Origin: Bordetella bronchialis
GTDB lineage: Bacteria; Pseudomonadota; Gammaproteobacteria; Burkholderiales; Burkholderiaceae_B
DNA length: 64,000 nucleotides
NCBI RefSeq assembly: GCF_001676705.1
Contig: NZ_CP016170.1
Location: forward strand, 5,394,001 to 5,458,000
Reading direction: 5' to 3'
Both the position numbers and the translations under genes were made by a program. Below are positions 46,093 to 55,582 of the stretch, one piece after another (position 1 is the first letter of the stretch; each line of letters opens with the position of its first letter). The notes below the pieces were generated by a model. The model made no database searches and was not told the DNA's origin. It saw only the letters and a program-made list of their open reading frames with translations.

Positions 46093-47262
46093 TCACCCGC
46101 CGGAAGCTTGCTCGATCAGCAACCTTTTGAAAAGAGGCAGGGCGTCCATCCACCGCATGCCGGCGTTGCGCAGCCAGGCCGCCGGCGCGGCATGGCTGGC
46201 GAACAGGCGGTGCAATCCGTCGGTGGCCAGCCGCATGGCCAGCAGCGGCTCGGCACGGGCACGCTGGTAGCGCCGCAGCACCCGCAAATCCCCCGCGCCG
46301 CGGTAGGGTTCGCGCCGCGCGACGATTGTAGCGAGGGTTTCCGCATCGCCCAGCCCCAGGTTCAAGCCCTGGCCCGCCAGCGGATGGACCCGGTGCGCCG
46401 CGTCCCCAGCCAGGGCCACGCCAGCCGCCACCATTTGCGCCTGTTCCAGGAACAGCGGGAAGCCATGCAGGCCGATATTCATGCGCAGGTCGCCCAGGCG
46501 GCCCTGTGTCACCGCGGCCAGGTGGGCCCGCACGGCCTCCGCCTGGGCATCGGCGGGCAGCGCCTGCACGGCCTGGGCGCGGCGGGCCGGCGCCGACCAC
46601 ACCATGGAGACCTGCGGTCCGCGCGACGTGTCCGGCAGGGGCAGCAGTGCCAGCACGCCTTCGTCGTGGAACCACTGCATCGCGGTACCCCGATGCGGCA
46701 AGGCGGCGTCCAGGTGGGTAACCAGCCCCACCGCGTCGTAGGGAGCGGAACGCTGCACCAACCCCGCCGCGGCGCGCAGCGGCGATCCCGCGCCATCCGC
46801 GCCCACGGCCAGGTCGGTACGCAACTGGGCGCCGTTTTCGGTCAGTACGACGCCGTGCTCGAAACCGACGCAGCGGTCGGCAATCCACGGGATGCCCGAC
46901 AGGCGCACCGCCTGCGCCAGCACGCGTTCGACCTCGGCAGCCTCGACAATCCAGGCCAGGTGCGGCTTGGCCGCCTGCCAGGCATTCAGCGTCACCGACC
47001 CGTCCGCGTCGCCATGGATTTCCATGGCGTCGACGGCGGCGATGCGCGCGGCCGGCAAGGCATCCCAGATGCCCAGATGCGCCAGAAAGCGCTGGCTGGC
47101 CGGCGACAGGGCATACACCCGGGGATGGTAGCGGTCAGGCTGCGCCGCGGGCACCGCCACGGCCGGCGCCAGGACGGTGACGCGCTGCTTTTGCCGGGCC
47201 AATGCCAGCGCGGTCGCCAGGCCGACGATGCCGGCGCCGCAAACGAGAATTCCGTGGCTCAT
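46093..47262 (-). CDS. UbiH/UbiF-type FAD monooxygenase
   Basis: 389 residues of the ubiquinone-hydroxylase family, which hydroxylate the benzoquinone ring precursor. FAD fingerprint ILVCGAGIVGLATALALAR at the start, the D-G motif VGADGAGSPLRAA, and the G-D motif LAGDAAHRVHPLAGQGLNLG, which is specific to the family. Which ring position it acts on cannot be assigned. The ATG overlaps the mltA stop by 4 bases (ATGA). Confidence 0.88.
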   Translation of the reverse strand: MSHGILVCGAGIVGLATALALARQKQRVTVLAPAVAVPAAQPDRYHPRVYALSPASQRFLAHLGIWDALPAARIAAVDAMEIHGDADGSVTLNAWQAAKPHLAWIVEAAEVERVLAQAVRLSGIPWIADRCVGFEHGVVLTENGAQLRTDLAVGADGAGSPLRAAAGLVQRSAPYDAVGLVTHLDAALPHRGTAMQWFHDEGVLALLPLPDTSRGPQVSMVWSAPARRAQAVQALPADAQAEAVRAHLAAVTQGRLGDLRMNIGLHGFPLFLEQAQMVAAGVALAGDAAHRVHPLAGQGLNLGLGDAETLATIVARREPYRGAGDLRVLRRYQRARAEPLLAMRLATDGLHRLFASHAAPAAWLRNAGMRWMDALPLFKRLLIEQASGG

Positions 47263-48584
47263 CGTGCACTGGGCTCCCCGGCCTGCTTCGGCCACAACAC
47301 CCACATCTGGCCACGCTGCTTCATGCGCCCGGCCATCTGCCCGGCCGCATCGCCGTAGCCCCAATAGAAGTCTGCGCGCGCCGCGCCCCGTATGGCGGTC
47401 CCGGTGTCCTGCGCGAAAACCAGCCGGTCCAGGGGACGATCCGATCCGGGCCAGGTCGTTCCCAGGAAAACCGGGGTCCCCAGCGGAACGAAGGACGTAT
47501 CGACCGCGATGGAGCGGCGCGCCGTCAGGCTCACGCCGTAGGCCCCGCGGGGACCGGTCTCCGGATCGGTAACGGGCTCTTCCTTGAAGAACACCACCGC
47601 CGGATTGGCATCCAGCATTTCCCGCACCCGTTGCGGATTGCGCTGCGCCCAGGCGCGGATATTCTGCATGGACGCCTGGTCGGACGTCAGCTCGCCCCGG
47701 TCCACCAGCCAGCGGCCGATGGAAACGTAAGGCTGGCCGTTATGGTCGGCATAGGCCACGCGTATGGTCTTGCCGGCGTCCGGCCCGTCAGTCAGCAGCA
47801 CGCGGCCGGATCCCTGCACCTGCAGGAAGAAGTTATCGACCGGGTCGTCGACATAGACGAGCACGGGAGGGCGTCGCGCGGGGTTGTTGTCGAGGTCGGC
47901 CCGGGTGTCGTACGGGACCACGCGCTTGCCGTCCAGCTTGCCGCGCACGCGCTTGCCGGCAAGTTCGGGATAGATCGCGCCCAGGTCGACGGTCAGCAGG
48001 TCCCTGGGCGGCGTATACAGCGGCCATTGCGCCAGCCCGCCCTGCACGCGCGACCCGCGCACCAGGGGCTCGTAATAACCGGTGACCAGATTGGATGCCG
48101 GCTTGCCATCCGCCGCCACCAGGCGCCACGGCTGCAGATAGGTCTGCAGGAAGCGCCGCACGCTTTCCGCGTCGGTGGCGACCGGGCGCCGCGCGGGATC
48201 GACGGCGGCCGCGCACACCGGCTGCCAGACGCGCGGGGTGGCGCGGGCCGGCATGGCCAGATTGCCGGAGGTAGGCCGCATCAAGCCCTTGCAGTTGCGC
48301 AGGAATACCTGCCAGAACTGCGCCAGATCGTCATCCCGCCAGGCCGGAATGTCGGCGTAGCCCACCTTCTGGAAGCGGCCCGCCAGCGGGCGGGCCGGCG
48401 TATCGGGCAGGCTGGACAGCGGCGGGACCACCAGCGGGGTCTCCGCCGCCGTGGCCGGGCCGGGGCCAGCGGCCGGCGTACCGGCGGTCTCGTCCGGCGG
48501 GATCCCGGTTTCCACGGTGGAACAAGCAGCCAGGGCAAGGCCCAGCAACGCGCAAGGCGCCAGGCGGAACAATGAACGCATCAT
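47259..48584 (-). CDS. mltA: membrane-bound lytic murein transglycosylase A
   Basis: Outer-membrane lipoprotein that cleaves peptidoglycan with formation of anhydromuramic acid. 441 residues; the signal peptide ends in a lipobox LAAC at about residue 21. An Ala/Pro-rich tether follows, then the MltA barrel and the 3D domain with VFAQDTGTAIRGAARADFYWG, whose aspartates include the catalytic one. A second ATG follows the first by three bases. It lies between apaG (46 bases upstream) and the UbiH-like gene. Confidence 0.95.
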   Translation of the reverse strand: MMRSLFRLAPCALLGLALAACSTVETGIPPDETAGTPAAGPGPATAAETPLVVPPLSSLPDTPARPLAGRFQKVGYADIPAWRDDDLAQFWQVFLRNCKGLMRPTSGNLAMPARATPRVWQPVCAAAVDPARRPVATDAESVRRFLQTYLQPWRLVAADGKPASNLVTGYYEPLVRGSRVQGGLAQWPLYTPPRDLLTVDLGAIYPELAGKRVRGKLDGKRVVPYDTRADLDNNPARRPPVLVYVDDPVDNFFLQVQGSGRVLLTDGPDAGKTIRVAYADHNGQPYVSIGRWLVDRGELTSDQASMQNIRAWAQRNPQRVREMLDANPAVVFFKEEPVTDPETGPRGAYGVSLTARRSIAVDTSFVPLGTPVFLGTTWPGSDRPLDRLVFAQDTGTAIRGAARADFYWGYGDAAGQMAGRMKQRGQMWVLWPKQAGEPSAR

Positions 48585-48630
48585 CTAAAAATAGGGACGG
48601 AATTTGGCGGACGCCCGGGGCGGGCGTGAA

Positions 48631-49005
48631 TCAATGGAGGGTCCGGGGCATGGCCAGCAGGAACTCGGCGATCTGCACTTCGAAAGGGATGCCGTTTTCA
48701 CCCACACAGTGGTAACTGCCGCGCATCGTGCCCACCGGGGTGGGGAGCGGGCAGCCGCTCGTGTATTCGAAGGTCTCGCCGGGCGCGAGCAGCGGCTGCT
48801 GGCCGACCACGCCCAGTCCGCGGACTTCGCGTACGCGCTGGTTGCCGTCGGTGATGATCCAATGCCGGCTGATTACCTGCGCGGGATGCTCTCCGGTATT
48901 GGTAATACGCACCGTGTAGGCGAACACGTATTCCTGCTCTCCGGGATTGGACTGTTCAGGCACGTAGCGCGGCTCGACGGCAACGGTAAGGTCATACGGT
49001 TTCAC
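48631..49005 (-). CDS. apaG: ApaG/CorD family protein
   Basis: 124 residues, a single fibronectin-like ApaG domain (DUF525), with YVFAYTVRITNTGEHPAQVISRHW and GEFEYTSGCPLPT-like features (GETFEYTSGCPLPTPVGTM) conserved throughout the family. E. coli ApaG is linked to cobalt and magnesium resistance and diadenosine tetraphosphate metabolism, but the activity is unproven. It is the first gene of the minus-strand run and is divergent from rpe. Confidence 0.95.
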   Translation of the reverse strand: MKPYDLTVAVEPRYVPEQSNPGEQEYVFAYTVRITNTGEHPAQVISRHWIITDGNQRVREVRGLGVVGQQPLLAPGETFEYTSGCPLPTPVGTMRGSYHCVGENGIPFEVQIAEFLLAMPRTLH

Positions 49006-49109
49006 TGGCTATCCGGCCTTTCAGGATGGGTCGCTGCCGGAAGCGGACGCGCAGCGGGCGCCGTGCGCCGCGTCCCGGCAAACTACAATATTGGCACATT
49101 ATCCCTTGA

Positions 49110-49826
49110 ATGCCGCCGACCATGTCCTCCTTCTCCCCGGCCACCCGCATCGCGCCCAGCATCCTTTCCGCCGACTTCGCCCGCCTGGGCGAGGAAGTCC
49201 GCAATGTCGTCGCGGCCGGTGCCGACTGGATCCACTTCGACGTCATGGACAACCATTACGTCCCGAACCTGACGATCGGTCCCATGGTCTGCGCGGCCAT
49301 CCGGCCGCACGTGGACGTGCCCATCGATGTGCACCTGATGGTCGAGCCGGTGGACGAACTCGTCCCGCAGTTCGCCAAGGCCGGCGCCAACATCATCTCT
49401 TTCCATCCGGAAGCGACGCGGCACGTCGACCGCACGCTCGGGCTGATCCGCGACCACGGCTGCAAGGCCGGGCTGGTGTTCAATCCGGCCACGCCCTTGG
49501 ACTACATGGACTATGTGATGGACAAGCTGGACGTCGTCCTGGTCATGTCGGTCAACCCCGGCTTCGGCGGCCAGAGCTTCCTGCACTCCGCCCTGCGCAA
49601 GCTGCGCGATGCGCGCGCGCGCATCGACCGCTGGACGCTCGAAGGCGGCCAGCACATCGCCCTGGAGGTCGACGGGGGCGTCAAGGTGGACAATATCGGG
49701 GAAATCCGTGCGGCCGGCGCCGACACTTTCGTGGCGGGCTCGGCGATCTTCGGCCATCCCGACTATGCCGCCATCATCGGCGCGATGCGCGAACAGATCG
49801 CCCGGGCCGGCACGCTGTCGGCCTGA
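49110..49826 (+). CDS. rpe: ribulose-phosphate 3-epimerase
   Basis: Interconverts ribulose-5-phosphate and xylulose-5-phosphate in the pentose phosphate and Calvin cycles. 238 residues with the TIM-barrel motifs [32 protein letters not shown] (metal ligands H and D), [10 protein letters not shown] and [13 protein letters not shown], and the phosphate loop [13 protein letters not shown]. The start could be 49110 or the ATG 12 bases later. It is followed by gph after 10 bases, the usual rpe-gph-trpE order. Confidence 0.97.
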   Translation: MPPTMSSFSPATRIAPSILSADFARLGEEVRNVVAAGADWIHFDVMDNHYVPNLTIGPMVCAAIRPHVDVPIDVHLMVEPVDELVPQFAKAGANIISFHPEATRHVDRTLGLIRDHGCKAGLVFNPATPLDYMDYVMDKLDVVLVMSVNPGFGGQSFLHSALRKLRDARARIDRWTLEGGQHIALEVDGGVKVDNIGEIRAAGADTFVAGSAIFGHPDYAAIIGAMREQIARAGTLSA

Positions 49827-49836
49827 AGGAACCCTC

Positions 49837-50553
49837 ATGAAGCCCTTTCACGCCGCGCTGCTGGACCTGGACGGCACCCTGCTGGATTCCGTGCCCGACC
49901 TGGCCACCGCCGCGAACGCCATGCGCATGGAACTCGGCATGCCACCCCTGCGCGAAGCGGTGATCGCCACTTTCGTGGGCAAGGGGGTGGACCGGCTGGT
50001 GCAGCGCACGCTGGCCGGCGCGCAGGAGCACGGCGAGCTGGACCCGGCGCTATACGCCCGCGCGCGCGCGTCGTTCTACCGGCACTATCACCTGGTGAAC
50101 GGCGACAAGGCGGTGATATTCGACGGCGTGCTGGACGGGCTCAAGGCCATGCGCGACCAGGGCCTGAAGCTGGCCGTCGTCACCAACAAGCCCACGGAAT
50201 TCACGATGCCGCTGCTGGAACGTACGGGCCTGGCGGGCTTTTTCGCGGCCGTGGTGTGCGGCGATACCTGCGCGCGCAAAAAGCCCGATCCCCAGCCGGT
50301 GCTGCACGCCTGCACCTTGCTCGGCGTGCAGCCGGCCCGCACCGTGACCATCGGCGATTCCATCAACGACGCCCAGGCGGGGCGCGACGCCGGCACGTAT
50401 GTGCTGGTGGTCCCCTACGGCTACAACGAAGGGGTGGATGTGCGCTCGCTGGACGTCGATGGTATAGTGTCGTCGCTTGTCGAAGCCGCGCAGTGGATTG
50501 CCCAGGGTAGCTCCCGGGGCGACAGCCTTCTTCCCGCCAGCGCGGCACAGTGA
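49837..50553 (+). CDS. gph: phosphoglycolate phosphatase
   Basis: HAD-superfamily phosphatase that removes 2-phosphoglycolate formed during DNA repair or photorespiration. 238 residues: motif I LLDLDGTLLDSVPDL, motif II VVTNKP, the conserved lysine in CARKKPDPQP, and motif III VTIGDSINDAQAGRDAG. The ATG lies 10 bases after the rpe stop with AAGGA in that gap. The tail of 15 residues past the domain is variable. Confidence 0.95.
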   Translation: MKPFHAALLDLDGTLLDSVPDLATAANAMRMELGMPPLREAVIATFVGKGVDRLVQRTLAGAQEHGELDPALYARARASFYRHYHLVNGDKAVIFDGVLDGLKAMRDQGLKLAVVTNKPTEFTMPLLERTGLAGFFAAVVCGDTCARKKPDPQPVLHACTLLGVQPARTVTIGDSINDAQAGRDAGTYVLVVPYGYNEGVDVRSLDVDGIVSSLVEAAQWIAQGSSRGDSLLPASAAQ

Positions 50554-50582
50554 CCCACCGTGTCCCGTACGCAAACCGCAAA

Positions 50583-50657
50583 ATGATCGCATCCATCCTG
50601 ACGCAAATGCCTGGCGCCTCGTGGCGCTGGTGGCGTTTGTCTTCCGGGTGGCGATAA
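50583..50657 (+). CDS. trpL: trp operon leader peptide
   Basis: A 24-codon frame with four Trp codons, at 50622, 50628, 50631 and 50649, three of them within four codons (SWRWWR). Trp is about 1% of normal protein, so this density is the mark of an attenuation leader. It ends 57 bases before a rho-independent terminator and 134 bases before trpE. Ribosome stalling at the Trp codons under tryptophan starvation is expected to let transcription pass into trpE. Confidence 0.88.
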   Translation: MIASILTQMPGASWRWWRLSSGWR

Positions 50658-50714
50658 AGCACTTCCCGGCGTCGACGTTCACCTGAGCAGGCGCCGCATT
50701 CAGCAAAAATCACT

Positions 50715-50747
50715 AGCCCGGAACCAGAACACTGGCCGGGCTTTTTG
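50715..50747 (+). terminator. trp attenuator
   Basis: AGCCCGG-AA-CCAG-AACA-CTGG-CCGGGCT (50715-50742), a stem of eleven pairs with a two-base bulge, then TTTTGC. A possible 1:2 pause hairpin is CCGGG (50644-50648, in the leader) with CCCGG (50665-50669). The antiterminator could not be settled by eye. Confidence 0.88.
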
Positions 50748-50791
50748 CTTTTCGCCCGGCTCGATCGCAAAAAAAACCTCACGAGACCGCC

Positions 50792-52315
50792 ATGACCGAA
50801 CTGGAATTCAAAGCACTGGCCAACCAAGGCTACAACCGCATCCCGCTGGTCGCCGATACGTATGCAGACCTGGACACGCCCTTGGGCATCTACCTGAAAC
50901 TGGCGCATTCGGGGCCGGAGAACGGCCGCATGACCTGCCTGCTGGAGTCCGTGGTCGGGGGCGAGCGCTTCGGCCGCTATTCCTTCATCGGCCTGCCGGC
51001 GCACACCCTGATTCGGTCGCGCGGCACCGTCACCGAAGTGGTCCGCGACGGCAAGGTGGTGGAAACGCATCGCGGCGATCCGCTGGAATTCATCGAGTCG
51101 TACCAGGCGCGCTTCAAAGTGGCCCTGCGCCCCGGCATGCCGCGCTTCGCCGGCGGCCTGGCCGGCTACTTCGGCTATGACACCGTGCGCCACATCGAGC
51201 CCCGGCTGGGCCCGGCGGTCAAGCCCTTCCCGGCCGGCATGGACGAAGGCACGCCGGACATCATGCTGCTGCATGTCGACGAGCTGGTCATCGTCGACAA
51301 CCTGGCGGGCCGCATATACCTGATGGTCTACGCCGACCCGGCGCAACCCGAAGCCTACGCCCGCGCCCAGCAACGCTTGCGCGAACTGCGCCAGAAACTG
51401 CGCAAACCCGTGGAGATCCCCTACAGCCACGCCAGCATGCAGACCGAAGAACGGCGCGACTTCAAGAAAGAGGACTACCTGGCCGCGGTCCTGCGCGCCA
51501 AGGAATACATCGCCGCGGGCGACCTGATGCAGGTGCAGGTGGGCCAGGTGATCACCAAGCCCTTCCGCGACTCGCCGCTGTCGCTGTACCGGTCGCTGCG
51601 CTCGCTGAACCCTTCGCCGTACATGTACTTCTGGAACTTCGGCGATTTCCACGTCGTCGGGTCCTCGCCCGAGATCCTGGTGCGGCAGGAACGCATCGTC
51701 GCCGAGGACGGCCAGCCCAAGTCCCGCGTCACCATCCGCCCGCTGGCGGGCACGCGCAAGCGCGGCGGCACGCCGGAGGAAGACGCCGCGCTGGCCCGCG
51801 AGCTGCAGGCCGATCCCAAGGAAATCGCCGAGCACGTCATGCTGATCGACCTGGCGCGCAACGACGTGGGCCGCGTCGCGGAGACGGGGTCGGTGAAGGT
51901 CACCGACACCATGGCGATCGAACGCTATTCCCATGTCATGCACCTGGTGTCCAATGTGACGGGCGACCTGGATCCCCGGATGACCAGCATGGACGTACTG
52001 CGGGCGGCCTTCCCGGCCGGCACGCTGACGGGCGCCCCCAAGGTGCGCGCCATGGAGATCATCGACGAACTGGAACCCGTGCGGCGCGGCATCTATGGCG
52101 GCGCGGCGGGCTACCTGAGCTATGGCGGCGAAATGGACGTGGCCATCGCGATCCGTACCGGCGTCATCAAGGACGGCACGCTATACGTGCAGGCAGCCGC
52201 CGGTATCGTCGCCGACTCCAATCCGGAAGCGGAATGGGCCGAAACCGAGGCCAAGGCGCGCGCGGTCCTGCGGGCCGCGGAGCAGGTGCAGAACGGGCTG
52301 GACCAGCCTATCTGA
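50792..52315 (+). CDS. trpE: anthranilate synthase component I
   Basis: Converts chorismate and ammonia to anthranilate, the first step of tryptophan synthesis. 507 residues. The feedback-site segment CLLESVVGGERFGRYSFIG lies near the N-terminus; the catalytic domain carries QVQVGQVITKPF, RPLAGTRKRGGTPEEDAAL and FPAGTLTGAPKVRAMEIID. It is preceded by a leader-peptide attenuator. A 104-base gap with no gene separates it from trpG. Confidence 0.98.
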   Translation: MTELEFKALANQGYNRIPLVADTYADLDTPLGIYLKLAHSGPENGRMTCLLESVVGGERFGRYSFIGLPAHTLIRSRGTVTEVVRDGKVVETHRGDPLEFIESYQARFKVALRPGMPRFAGGLAGYFGYDTVRHIEPRLGPAVKPFPAGMDEGTPDIMLLHVDELVIVDNLAGRIYLMVYADPAQPEAYARAQQRLRELRQKLRKPVEIPYSHASMQTEERRDFKKEDYLAAVLRAKEYIAAGDLMQVQVGQVITKPFRDSPLSLYRSLRSLNPSPYMYFWNFGDFHVVGSSPEILVRQERIVAEDGQPKSRVTIRPLAGTRKRGGTPEEDAALARELQADPKEIAEHVMLIDLARNDVGRVAETGSVKVTDTMAIERYSHVMHLVSNVTGDLDPRMTSMDVLRAAFPAGTLTGAPKVRAMEIIDELEPVRRGIYGGAAGYLSYGGEMDVAIAIRTGVIKDGTLYVQAAAGIVADSNPEAEWAETEAKARAVLRAAEQVQNGLDQPI

Positions 52316-52419
52316 TGCCGGCTCCGTTCCCGCATACGGCTCCGGCGCCGCGCCCCGACGGGCGGACACGACGATAGGCGTCCGGACATTTCCCCGAACA
52401 GAAACCAAGGGTGGCATCC

Positions 52420-52989
52420 ATGAGCCTCTTGATGATCGACAACTACGATTCCTTCACCTACAACCTGGTGCAGTATTTCGGCGAACTCGGCGAAGACGTG
52501 CGCGTGGCGCGCAACGACCAGATCACGCTGGAAGAAATCGCCGCCATGAAGCCGGACCGCATTTGCGTGTCGCCGGGCCCCTGCTCGCCCACCGAAGCAG
52601 GGATTTCCGTCGCGCTGATACAGGAATTCGCTGGCAAGGTTCCCATCCTGGGCGTTTGCCTGGGCCACCAGGCCATCGGCACCGCCTTCGGCGGCGATAT
52701 CGTGCGCGCGCCGCGCATCATGCATGGCAAGACCGTGCGCATTTCGCATACGGGCACCGACATCTTCGCCGGCCTGCCCACGCCCCACACCGTCATCCGC
52801 TACAACTCGCTGACCATCGACCCGGCCACCCTGCCCGACTGCCTGGAAGCGACCGCCACCGCGGAAGACGGGGACATCATGGGCGTGCGTCATAAAACGC
52901 TGCCCATATACGGGGTACAGTTCCACCCCGAATCGGTGTTGAGCGAACACGGCCATGCCTTGATGCGCAACTTCCTGAACATCGGATAA
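52420..52989 (+). CDS. trpG: anthranilate synthase component II (glutamine amidotransferase)
   Basis: Supplies ammonia from glutamine to TrpE. 189 residues from the ATG at 52420 (an in-frame GTG lies 9 bases upstream). Class I amidotransferase triad: Cys in [11 protein letters not shown], and the His and Glu in [14 protein letters not shown]. The opening [18 protein letters not shown] is the family signature. In many bacteria the same subunit also serves folate synthesis as PabA, which cannot be excluded. Confidence 0.96.
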   Translation: MSLLMIDNYDSFTYNLVQYFGELGEDVRVARNDQITLEEIAAMKPDRICVSPGPCSPTEAGISVALIQEFAGKVPILGVCLGHQAIGTAFGGDIVRAPRIMHGKTVRISHTGTDIFAGLPTPHTVIRYNSLTIDPATLPDCLEATATAEDGDIMGVRHKTLPIYGVQFHPESVLSEHGHALMRNFLNIG

Positions 52990-53015
52990 AAAACCAAATC
53001 GAGAGGGACTCCATC

Positions 53016-54041
53016 ATGACCATCACGGCGACCGAGGCGCTGACGCGCTGCATCGAACACCGAGAAATCTTCCACGACGAGATGCTGCACCTGATGCGCA
53101 TGCTGATGAGCGGCGAGATGTCGCCGCAAATCGCCACGGCCCTGCTGATGGGCCTGCGCGTCAAAAAGGAAACCATAGGCGAGATCACCGCGGCCGCGCA
53201 GGTCATGCGCGAGTTCGCCACGCCCGTGACGACGCCCTACCCCGAGCAACTGCTGGATATGTGCGGCACGGGCGGCGACGGCAGCCGCACGTTCAATATC
53301 TCCACCGCCGCGATGTTCGTCGCCGCCGCCGCGGGCGCCAAGGTCGCCAAGCACGGCGGGCGCAGCGCGTCGTCGTCCTCGGGCAGTGCCGACGTATTGG
53401 AAGCCCTGGGCGCCAATCTGCAGCTGAACCCCGAGCAGGTGGCCGAATGCATCGCCCAATGCGGCATCGGCTTCATGTTCGCGCCGGCCCACCACGGGGC
53501 CATGAAGAACGTGGCCGCCGTGCGCAAGGAAATGGGCGTGCGCACGATTTTCAACATCCTGGGCCCGCTGACCAATCCCGCGGGCGCGCGCAACCAGCTC
53601 ATGGGCGTATTCCATCCGGACCTGGTGGGTATCCAGGTACGCGTCCTGGAGCGGCTCGGCTCCAACCACGTCCTGGTCGTGCATGGGCGCGACGGCATGG
53701 ACGAGGCCTCGCTGGGCGCGGCCACCATGATCGGCGAACTCAAGGATGGCGAAATCCGGGAATATGAAATCCACCCGGAGGACTACGGGCTATCCATGAT
53801 GTCCAACCGCGGCATCAAGGTGTCCAATCGGGAGGAATCGCGCGACCTCATCCTGGAAGCGCTGAACGACAAGCCGGGCCCGGCACGCGATATCGTCGCC
53901 CTGAATGCCGGACTGGCCATCTATGCGGGTAACGTCGCCCCAACGATAGAAGCCGGCCTGAAACTGGCGGCTGATACGATTGCCTCAGGTGCCGCTCGCG
54001 GCAAGCTTGAAGAATTTTGCGCTTACACCCGGAAGTTTTGA
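53016..54041 (+). CDS. trpD: anthranilate phosphoribosyltransferase
   Basis: Joins anthranilate to PRPP. 341 residues: the PRPP loop [17 protein letters not shown] (about 84-100), [15 protein letters not shown], and the anthranilate-site [18 protein letters not shown] segment. The start has GAGAGGGA upstream. It lies 26 bases after trpG and 1 base before trpC. Confidence 0.97.
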   Translation: MTITATEALTRCIEHREIFHDEMLHLMRMLMSGEMSPQIATALLMGLRVKKETIGEITAAAQVMREFATPVTTPYPEQLLDMCGTGGDGSRTFNISTAAMFVAAAAGAKVAKHGGRSASSSSGSADVLEALGANLQLNPEQVAECIAQCGIGFMFAPAHHGAMKNVAAVRKEMGVRTIFNILGPLTNPAGARNQLMGVFHPDLVGIQVRVLERLGSNHVLVVHGRDGMDEASLGAATMIGELKDGEIREYEIHPEDYGLSMMSNRGIKVSNREESRDLILEALNDKPGPARDIVALNAGLAIYAGNVAPTIEAGLKLAADTIASGAARGKLEEFCAYTRKF

Positions 54042-54042
54042 G

Positions 54043-54831
54043 ATGAACGACATTCTTGCGAAGATCCTTGCCGTCAAGGCCGAGGAAGTCGCCACCGCCC
54101 GCCAGATGCGCAGCGAGGCCGAACTGCTGCGCGAGGCACAAGCCCGGCAGGACGTACGCGGCTTCGCCCAGGCCATCGAGGACAAGATCGCCGCCGGCAA
54201 GCCCGGCGTCATCGCCGAGATCAAGAAAGCGTCGCCCTCGCGCGGCGTGCTGCGCGAGAACTTCAGCCCCGCCGAGATCGCCGCCTCGTATGCGGTGCAT
54301 GGCGCGGCCTGCCTTTCGGTGCTGACTGACGTGCAGTTCTTCCAGGGCTCGCACGACCACCTGCGCCAGGCGCGCGCCGCCTGCCCGCTGCCCGTGCTGC
54401 GCAAGGACTTCATCATCGATCCTTACCAGGTGGTGTTCTCGCGCGCGCTGGGCGCCGACTGCGTCCTGCTGATCGCGGCGGCCCTGTCGCCGGCGCAGCT
54501 GAAGGAGCTGGAAGCCTGCGCCATGGACCTGGGCATGGACGTGCTGGTGGAAGTCCACGATGCCGCCGAACTGGAAGTGGCGTCGCAATTGCGCACGCCG
54601 CTGATCGGCATCAACAACCGCAATCTGCGCACCTTCGAAACCACCCTGCAGACCACCCTGGACCTGCTGCCGCGCGTCCCCGCCGGCCGTCGCATCGTGA
54701 CGGAAAGCGGCATCCTGCGCCCGGAAGACGTACGCATGATGCGCGCCAACAAGGTGGATGCCTTCCTGGTTGGCGAGGCCTTCATGCGCGCCGCGGATCC
54801 CGGGGCGGAACTGGCCCGCCTGATCGCCTGA
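54043..54831 (+). CDS. trpC: indole-3-glycerol phosphate synthase
   Basis: Closes the indole ring in tryptophan synthesis. 262 residues, a stand-alone TrpC without the TrpF fusion of enteric bacteria. TIM-barrel motifs: [15 protein letters not shown] (catalytic Lys and Glu), [29 protein letters not shown] and [13 protein letters not shown], with VTESGIL near the end. One base separates it from trpD, and it is the last gene of the operon in the window; trpF, trpB and trpA are elsewhere. Confidence 0.97.
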   Translation: MNDILAKILAVKAEEVATARQMRSEAELLREAQARQDVRGFAQAIEDKIAAGKPGVIAEIKKASPSRGVLRENFSPAEIAASYAVHGAACLSVLTDVQFFQGSHDHLRQARAACPLPVLRKDFIIDPYQVVFSRALGADCVLLIAAALSPAQLKELEACAMDLGMDVLVEVHDAAELEVASQLRTPLIGINNRNLRTFETTLQTTLDLLPRVPAGRRIVTESGILRPEDVRMMRANKVDAFLVGEAFMRAADPGAELARLIA

Positions 54832-55030
54832 AGCCGGACAGGCCGCCGCCCCGCGCACGGGCGCGCCCGACCGGGCCGTCCGGGGCGAATAGGCCCCCTT
54901 CGACGGTATTCATCGTCCCTTTCCACCGTGGCGCGCGTTGCTAAGATCGCGCCATGCCGGAGCCACATGCCGTGGCCCATGCCCCGCGCCCGACGCTTAT
55001 TCGAGGACACCCACACAGGACGCCCCCGCC

Positions 55031-55531
55031 ATGGATGAAGCTTTCAGCCACCAGTTGTCGATGACCATCCTGATGACGCCGGACATGGCCAATTTTTCCG
55101 GCAATGTGCATGGCGGACATATTCTCAAGTACCTGGACCAGGTCGCCTATGCCTGCGCCAGCCGCTATGCCGGCCAGTATGTGGTCACGCTTTCGGTGGA
55201 CCAGGTGGTTTTCCGCGAGCCCATCCATGTGGGAGAACTGGTGACCTTCCTGGCGTCCGTCAACTACACCGGCCGCACGTCCATGGAGATCGGCATCAAG
55301 GTGATCACCGAGGACATCCGCCAGAAGCTGGTGCGCCATACCAATAGCTGCTACTTCACCATGGTGGCCGTGGATGAGCTGGGCAACCCCACGCCCGTGC
55401 CCCCGCTGCAGCCGCGCAACGAAGAAGAGCGCCAGCGCTTCGAGGCCGCGGACCAGCGCCGCGCCCTGCGCCAGGAAATGCAGCGGCGCCACGACGCCAT
55501 CAAGCGCAACGTGGCGGACAGCGCCGCGTGA
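55031..55531 (+). CDS. acyl-CoA thioesterase (hot-dog, YciA/YkhA type)
   Basis: 166 residues of the hot-dog fold. Motifs: TPDMANFSGNVHGGHILKYLDQVAYACA, whose Asn and His-Gly-Gly are conserved in the active site, followed by VDQVVFREPIHVGELVTF. The C-terminal 40 residues are charged and helical. It hydrolyses acyl-CoA thioesters in the cytoplasm; chain length is not predictable. AGGA lies 10 bases before the ATG. It stands alone 200 bases after trpC. Confidence 0.92.
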   Translation: MDEAFSHQLSMTILMTPDMANFSGNVHGGHILKYLDQVAYACASRYAGQYVVTLSVDQVVFREPIHVGELVTFLASVNYTGRTSMEIGIKVITEDIRQKLVRHTNSCYFTMVAVDELGNPTPVPPLQPRNEEERQRFEAADQRRALRQEMQRRHDAIKRNVADSAA

Positions 55532-55582
55532 CACGGCGCCACGCGGCAATGCGAAGCGGGTCCGGGGCTGCATTCCGTACGG

